The notes below the pieces were generated by a model. It ran no database searches and was not told the origin of the DNA. It saw nothing but the letters and a program-made list of their open reading frames with translations. Shown in pieces: positions 16,503 to 21,283 of a stretch of 21,283 nucleotides of DNA (position 1 is the first letter of the stretch; each line of letters opens with the position of its first letter). The translations under genes and the position numbers were made by a program. This DNA is from Boseongicola sp. SB0675_bin_26 (GTDB lineage: Bacteria; Pseudomonadota; Alphaproteobacteria; Rhodobacterales; Rhodobacteraceae), in NCBI GenBank assembly GCA_009843725.1, contig VYCX01000508.1, positions 1 through 21,283 on the forward strand, in the 5' to 3' direction.

Positions 16503-16588
16503 TTCTGTCTTCCCTTGCCCGATCAGCTTGCCGCGATCCAATTTCAAGGCACCCGCCGCCGTAGTCAACTCCTTCACAGAGCCGGCAT

Positions 16589-17673
16589 TCAGGCGCCGCG
16601 TGACGGGTGCGGCAGGTGACTTGCTGCCTGCGCGTCGGCCCTGTTGACTGCCCGGGCGGCGTTCCCGACGCCGGCGACCAGTTCGACGCGGCTGGAGTCG
16701 GACGTCGCGAGTTGTCGACAGGACTCTCCCGAGCACATGGCCTTCAGGTCCGTCAAGATCATGTCGCCGATCAGGTGGCGGCCACCTTGAACCGCTGCCG
16801 CGCGGTGCGGCGAGAGAATGACATTGGACACCTGCCTGACTGAATGGTCCTGCGGCAGCGGTTCAACGGGGAATACGTCCACGGCGACCCGTATTCGCCC
16901 GGTCATCGCCGCTGCCACGAGCGCGTCGAAATCCACCAGATGGGCCCGGCTCAGGAGCACGACAAGTGCGTGGTCCGGGAGCAGGGCAACCATGTCTGCC
17001 GAGATGAGCGCCTTGTTCCGGGATGTCGGAGCAGCCGTGACAAACAGGCAGCGAGACCACTTCAGCAGGTCTTCGAGCCTGCACAGTTCCACGTCGAACC
17101 GGTTCACATCCCCTGGCGCCAGCCAAGGATCATGAGCCTTGGCTCTCGGGCGAAACGGAGCCAGCAATCCCGTCAGTTCCCTGGCGATTTGCCCGAAGCC
17201 GACAAACCCGATCCTTGCGCCGTGCAATGAGAAATCGGTCGTCGAGTTTTCCTGCAGCCAGCCTTCGTTGCCGCCTCGAAACGCTTCGTGCTCGGCGACC
17301 AGCCCGCGCGCGCCCGCGAGGGCCATTGCCAGTCCCATTTCCGCGACGGATTCCCGAAACCCCGGAGCGCACGAAAGGACCTCGACGCCCTTCGCGGCAC
17401 AGGCCTCGTAGTCGATCGAGGCCGGAAAGGTGCCGGAGACCTCGATCACTGCACGAAGCTCCGGTGCATCGTCGAGCATCTTCCGAGTGACGGTGGGGGT
17501 CGCGGATATCAGCACGGATGCTGACGGCCAGGCCGCGTCAAAGGCGTCACTGGAGATCGGTTCGTCCCTTCCCCAGATCACGTCGAATTCCTCGCGCAAG
17601 GCCAGGAGCGTGCCCTGCGAGAACAGTTCGGCCATGGTTCGCCAATGAGGGTCAAGTATGACGGCGGGCTTCG

Positions 17674-17677
<4 letters not shown>
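16589..17677 (-). CDS. D-2-hydroxyacid dehydrogenase family protein, NAD(P)-dependent
   Basis: This enzyme family interconverts 2-hydroxyacids and 2-ketoacids with NAD(P)H. The 362-residue protein shows a split catalytic domain and a central Rossmann motif FVGFGQIAREL (about 158-168; the third glycine is Ala). The catalytic triad is Arg244 (LLSRAHLVDFDAL), Glu272 (VDVFPVEPLP) and His291 (LSPHRAA). The usual ARG before LVD is SRA here, a mild departure. The last 30 or so residues (after about 330) look like a non-conserved tail. The start is GTG at 17677, overlapping the stop of the ABC ATPase gene (GTGA), so translation is coupled. As the last gene of a sugar-uptake operon it probably acts on the imported compound or a derived acid. 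The substrate cannot be named. Confidence 0.9.
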
Positions 17678-18744
<1,067 letters not shown>

Positions 18745-18745
18745 G

Positions 18746-19702
18746 TCAGCGCTCCAGGGTCAGGGTTCCGTCCCCGCGTCGGAACACGGGCGCGGGATCC
18801 ATGATGTAGCCGCCAAAGCCGCCCGGTCCGCCGTCCTTGAACCCGAGGAGCTTGAGGCCGTCATGCTCGACGATGCGGGCGGCATAGCGAAGGGCCTTCG
18901 TGTCCAGCCCATCGCCGTCCGGCAGCCGCCAGGGACCGCGCGGCGTGTCGCCGATCAGGTAGTGCGTGCCGCGCCCGATGCGACCGTTCTTCCTTGCGTT
19001 CCAGCGCGCCTGATGTTCGGGATCCATGCAGAAGAGGCAGTGCCAGCTGCCGTCGATCTGCAGAACCTGCGGCACTTCGAGCTGGCCCCAGCCACCGGTG
19101 AACACCGGAGGTTCCAGCGTCCACGTCATCAGGTCGGGCGAGGTGGCGAATCCGATGCATCCCGCGTCATTGGTTTCGTCGACCCCGGCCGCGCGCGCGG
19201 TGAAGTACATCAACCACCCCGGGCCGTCCGGATCCTTCATGACCCAGGGGTCGCGCATGGCACGGTCGTGCCATGCGCCCTCCCAGTCGGTCTCGTAATG
19301 CGCGGCATTCGGGCCCGTCAGGTCGAGGCAGAGGCCGTCGCCCGCTCGTTCCCAGGTTTCCAGGTCTTCGCCGACCGCGTGACCGATCCGCTGGACCAGC
19401 GCGCCCTCCGCTTCGGAGGTTCCGGTGTAAAAGTAGTGCCAGGAGCCATCGTCGCCACGCAGTGTCGATCCGGTCCAGGTGGTCTTGTCGTCCCAGGCCG
19501 GACCTTCGGAAGGCGCAAGCGAGGTTCCGCGATGCTCCCACGTCACGAGATCGTCGCTGACGGCGTGGCCCTGGGTCACGTTCCAGTGGCGAAGCTCCGG
19601 GTCGCCGATGGACTTCGGAGCCTTCAGGTACCAGCAATGCCAGTGGTTGCCGTCGTGCAGGTACCAGCTGTCCCAGACCCAATGATCCTCAAGTGCCAGC
19701 AT
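18746..19702 (-). CDS. Cytosolic five-bladed beta-propeller glycosidase-like protein (GH32/43/68-like)
   Basis: The 318-residue protein repeats the pattern of strand, turn and D-L-x-T/E-W-E (DDLVTWEHRG, EDLETWERAG, PDLMTWTLEP), typical of glycoside hydrolases with a five-bladed beta-propeller. Three acidic residues sit in motifs matching the catalytic triad of this fold: Asp11 in WVWDSWYL, Asp151 in MRDPWVM and Glu209 in QLEVPQV. The first motif is more like GH68 (VWDSW) than the NDPNG of GH32. There is no signal peptide, so it should act in the cytoplasm on something brought in by the adjacent importer. Start ATG 19702 has AAGGGAT just upstream and lies two bases after the permease stop; a longer upstream frame inside the permease gene is unlikely. 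Fold likely, substrate and activity unknown. Confidence 0.72.
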   Translation of the reverse strand: MLALEDHWVWDSWYLHDGNHWHCWYLKAPKSIGDPELRHWNVTQGHAVSDDLVTWEHRGTSLAPSEGPAWDDKTTWTGSTLRGDDGSWHYFYTGTSEAEGALVQRIGHAVGEDLETWERAGDGLCLDLTGPNAAHYETDWEGAWHDRAMRDPWVMKDPDGPGWLMYFTARAAGVDETNDAGCIGFATSPDLMTWTLEPPVFTGGWGQLEVPQVLQIDGSWHCLFCMDPEHQARWNARKNGRIGRGTHYLIGDTPRGPWRLPDGDGLDTKALRYAARIVEHDGLKLLGFKDGGPGGFGGYIMDPAPVFRRGDGTLTLER

Positions 19703-19704
19703 GC

Positions 19705-20574
19705 CTATCCCTTCACGCCGGTTGACGCGATCGAGGCGATGAACGCGCGCTGCAGGACCAGGTAGAATGCCAGGACCGGTACCGTGATGATGGTGAGATA
19801 GGCCATGATCTCGCCCCATGCCGTGTTCAGCTGGAAGAAGTAGAGCAATCCCACCATGATCGGTCTCAGGCCCTCTTCCTGCACGACCATGATCGGCCAG
19901 ATGAACTGGTTGTTGTACATCTCGAGAAACTTCAGGATCGCGACCGTCGCGATGACTGGACCGGACAGCGGCATCACCACGCGGCGATAGACCTGAAACC
20001 AGCTTGCGCCTTCAACGCGGGCCGACTCCACGAGGTCACGCGGCAGGTCGCGGAAGTACTGGACGAAGAGGAAGATCTCGAGCGCCCGGATGATCCAGGG
20101 CACGATCTGCACCTGGTAGGAGTTGAGCCAGCCCCAGGTGACGCCTTCGGTGCTCAGCCACGGCAGGTTGTTCACCAGGAGAAGCAGCGGCACGGCAACG
20201 GTCTCGAAGGGCAGGATGTACGTCGCGATGATGATCGCCAGAACCACCGTCTTGCCACGCCATTCGATGAACACGAACGAGAAGGCGGCGATCGAGGCAA
20301 GGAACAGCGACAGCACCAGCGTCGTCGCCGTGATGAAGACCGAATTGAAGATGAAGAGTCCGACCGGAGCCCTGCTGAAGGCATCGCGGTAGTTGTCGAC
20401 GCCGATGTCGCCGACCGGAAGGAATGCGCGCAGTGACGAGCTGTCGCTCAGGAGCTGCAGGTCCGGCTTGAAAGAGGACATGACCATGAAGAGGATCGGC
20501 AGGACGAAGATGCAGGCGATGAAGCCCAGGAAGAGGTAAAGTCCGATCAGCCGGGTCTTGCGCTCCAGGGTCAT
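19705..20574 (-). CDS. Carbohydrate ABC transporter permease, MalG type
   Basis: The 289-residue inner-membrane protein has about six helices (near 10-33, 75-100, 105-130, 150-170, 205-225 and 255-275). It carries the permease EAA loop ESARVEGASWFQVYRRVVMPL (from about residue 183), which contacts the ATPase. The N-terminus with a long periplasmic loop after helix 1 and the C-terminal ending FIASIASTGVKG are typical of the MalG/UgpE/LacG branch. Start ATG 20574 follows the first permease stop by one base with GGGAGAAG upstream. Together with the other permease it forms the translocation channel. The substrate is a sugar or sugar derivative by family; its identity cannot be read here. Confidence 0.94.
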   Translation of the reverse strand: MTLERKTRLIGLYLFLGFIACIFVLPILFMVMSSFKPDLQLLSDSSSLRAFLPVGDIGVDNYRDAFSRAPVGLFIFNSVFITATTLVLSLFLASIAAFSFVFIEWRGKTVVLAIIIATYILPFETVAVPLLLLVNNLPWLSTEGVTWGWLNSYQVQIVPWIIRALEIFLFVQYFRDLPRDLVESARVEGASWFQVYRRVVMPLSGPVIATVAILKFLEMYNNQFIWPIMVVQEEGLRPIMVGLLYFFQLNTAWGEIMAYLTIITVPVLAFYLVLQRAFIASIASTGVKG

Positions 20575-20575
20575 G

Positions 20576-21283
20576 TCACTTCTCCCGCGTCAGCCAGCGC
20601 TGCAGGAGCGAAATCGAGAGCACGAACAGGAAGAGGAAGACGGAGATCGTCGATCCGCCCGAAATGTCCTGCCTTCCATAGCCGCGCTCCACCATCTGGA
20701 AGACGATGGATTGCGTGCTGTCCAGCGGCCCGCCTCCCGTCATGACCGCGACCTGCGGATAGAGCGTGAATGCCTGCATGGTGATGATGATCATCACCAG
20801 AATTGCGGTGTTGCGGAGACCTGGCCACGTCACGTACCGAAACGTCTGCCACCGCGACGCGCCCTCGATCCTCGCCGCTTCGTACAGGGATGCCGGGATC
20901 GTCTGGAGACCCGAAAGCCAGATGATCATGTGAAAGCCGACGCTCTGCCAGATTGACATCGCCATGATCGAGGGCAGCGCTGTGGATGTCTGCCCGAGCC
21001 AGTCGACCGGCTCGAACCAGCCGAAGGTCAGCATGCCGAGCACCGTGTTCAGGAGACCGTTCTGGCCGTCATAGATGAACCGCCAGAGCATCGAGACCAC
21101 GACCATCGAGATCACGACCGGCATGAAGTAGATCGTCCGGAAAATGTTGATGCCGCGAACCTTGCGGTTGATGAGGAGCGCCAGGCCCAGCGCCGCCGCC
21201 GCCTGGAGCGGCGCGACGACAACCACGAAGAACAGGGTGTTGCGCACGGCCTTCAGGAAGACAACGTCCGTTGCCAGGACGAA
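20576..21283 (-). CDS. Carbohydrate ABC transporter permease, MalF type (partial, N-terminus beyond window)
   Basis: The frame is open to the right edge, so the start is not in view; an internal GTG at 21247 is not the likely start. The visible 235 residues begin FVLATDVVFLKAVRNTLFFV, the standard segment before the conserved domain of MalF-type permeases. Hydrophobic helices follow, with FRTIYFMPVVISMVVVSMLW and the EAA loop EAARIEGASRWQTFRYVTWPGL (about 45% along). The end is ISLLQRWLTREK. It pairs with the MalG-type permease encoded one base downstream. The substrate-binding protein usually found in such operons is not in the window and is probably encoded just upstream. Confidence 0.95.
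   Translation of the reverse strand, partial: FVLATDVVFLKAVRNTLFFVVVVAPLQAAAALGLALLINRKVRGINIFRTIYFMPVVISMVVVSMLWRFIYDGQNGLLNTVLGMLTFGWFEPVDWLGQTSTALPSIMAMSIWQSVGFHMIIWLSGLQTIPASLYEAARIEGASRWQTFRYVTWPGLRNTAILVMIIITMQAFTLYPQVAVMTGGGPLDSTQSIVFQMVERGYGRQDISGGSTISVFLFLFVLSISLLQRWLTREK

Noticed and set aside
16503..16736. Upstream extension of the cytochrome b561 frame to 16736
   Set aside because: The added 78 residues are Arg/Gly-rich and overlap the neighbouring gene; the internal ATG at 16502 has a ribosome site and the family's normal N-terminus.
19703..19819. Upstream extension of the propeller hydrolase frame to 19819
   Set aside because: It lies inside the MalG-type permease gene and lacks a ribosome site; ATG 19702 has one and fits the tight operon spacing.

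Overview
The window looks like chromosomal DNA of a high-GC alphaproteobacterium, most likely Rhodobacterales (Roseobacter/Rhodobacter relatives). The main reasons are a complete fnrL-ccoNOQP-ccoGHIS respiratory block, the CX2CX7C FnrL-type iron-sulfur sensor, a transaldolase-like aldolase divergent from priA, and the overall style of the PriA, MsrA and PrmA proteins. This placement is inferred from protein sequence alone. I see no rRNA, tRNA, CRISPR array, insertion sequence, prophage or integrase, and nothing that points to recent horizontal transfer.

Layout. (1) Bases 1-187, minus strand: the N-terminal third of a fructose-6-phosphate aldolase/transaldolase, running off the left edge. (2) Bases 288-5906, plus strand: priA (replication restart helicase), an MFS transporter, msrA (methionine sulfoxide reductase) and prmA (ribosomal protein L11 methyltransferase). 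These are loosely spaced housekeeping genes, with a 442-base stretch without a convincing gene before msrA. (3) Bases 5930-13873, minus strand: the cbb3 cytochrome oxidase genes ccoN, ccoO, ccoQ, ccoP, then a 228-base gap, then the maturation genes ccoG, ccoH, ccoI, ccoS linked by 4-base stop/start overlaps. The 50-residue ccoS was found by direct reading. (4) Bases 14222-16502, minus strand: fnrL, a type II haloacid-dehalogenase-like hydrolase and a cytochrome b561-type membrane protein. (5) Bases 16589-21283, minus strand: a tight carbohydrate operon with two MalF/MalG-type permeases (the first cut by the right edge), a cytosolic five-bladed-propeller glycosidase-like protein, an MsmK/UgpC-type ATPase and a D-2-hydroxyacid dehydrogenase.

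How they work together. FnrL should sense low oxygen through its iron-sulfur cluster. A near-perfect FNR box, TTGATCCATGTCAA at 14089-14102, lies between fnrL and ccoN and would switch on the high-affinity oxidase. CcoG and CcoI supply copper handling for the CuB site, and CcoH and CcoS assist assembly. The right-hand operon looks like uptake of a sugar or glycoside followed by cytoplasmic cleavage or modification and an NAD(P)-dependent 2-hydroxyacid/2-ketoacid step. Its substrate-binding protein and regulator are presumably beyond the right edge.

Most of the window is ordinary. The points most worth a second look are the GH68-like motif set in a short cytosolic protein of the sugar operon, a pair of 9-base repeats flanking a small hairpin in the ccoN leader, a long Ala/Arg/Pro-rich insertion before the ferredoxin clusters of CcoG, and a CXXC motif in the tail of CcoQ. 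I did not find a clearly new multi-gene system.
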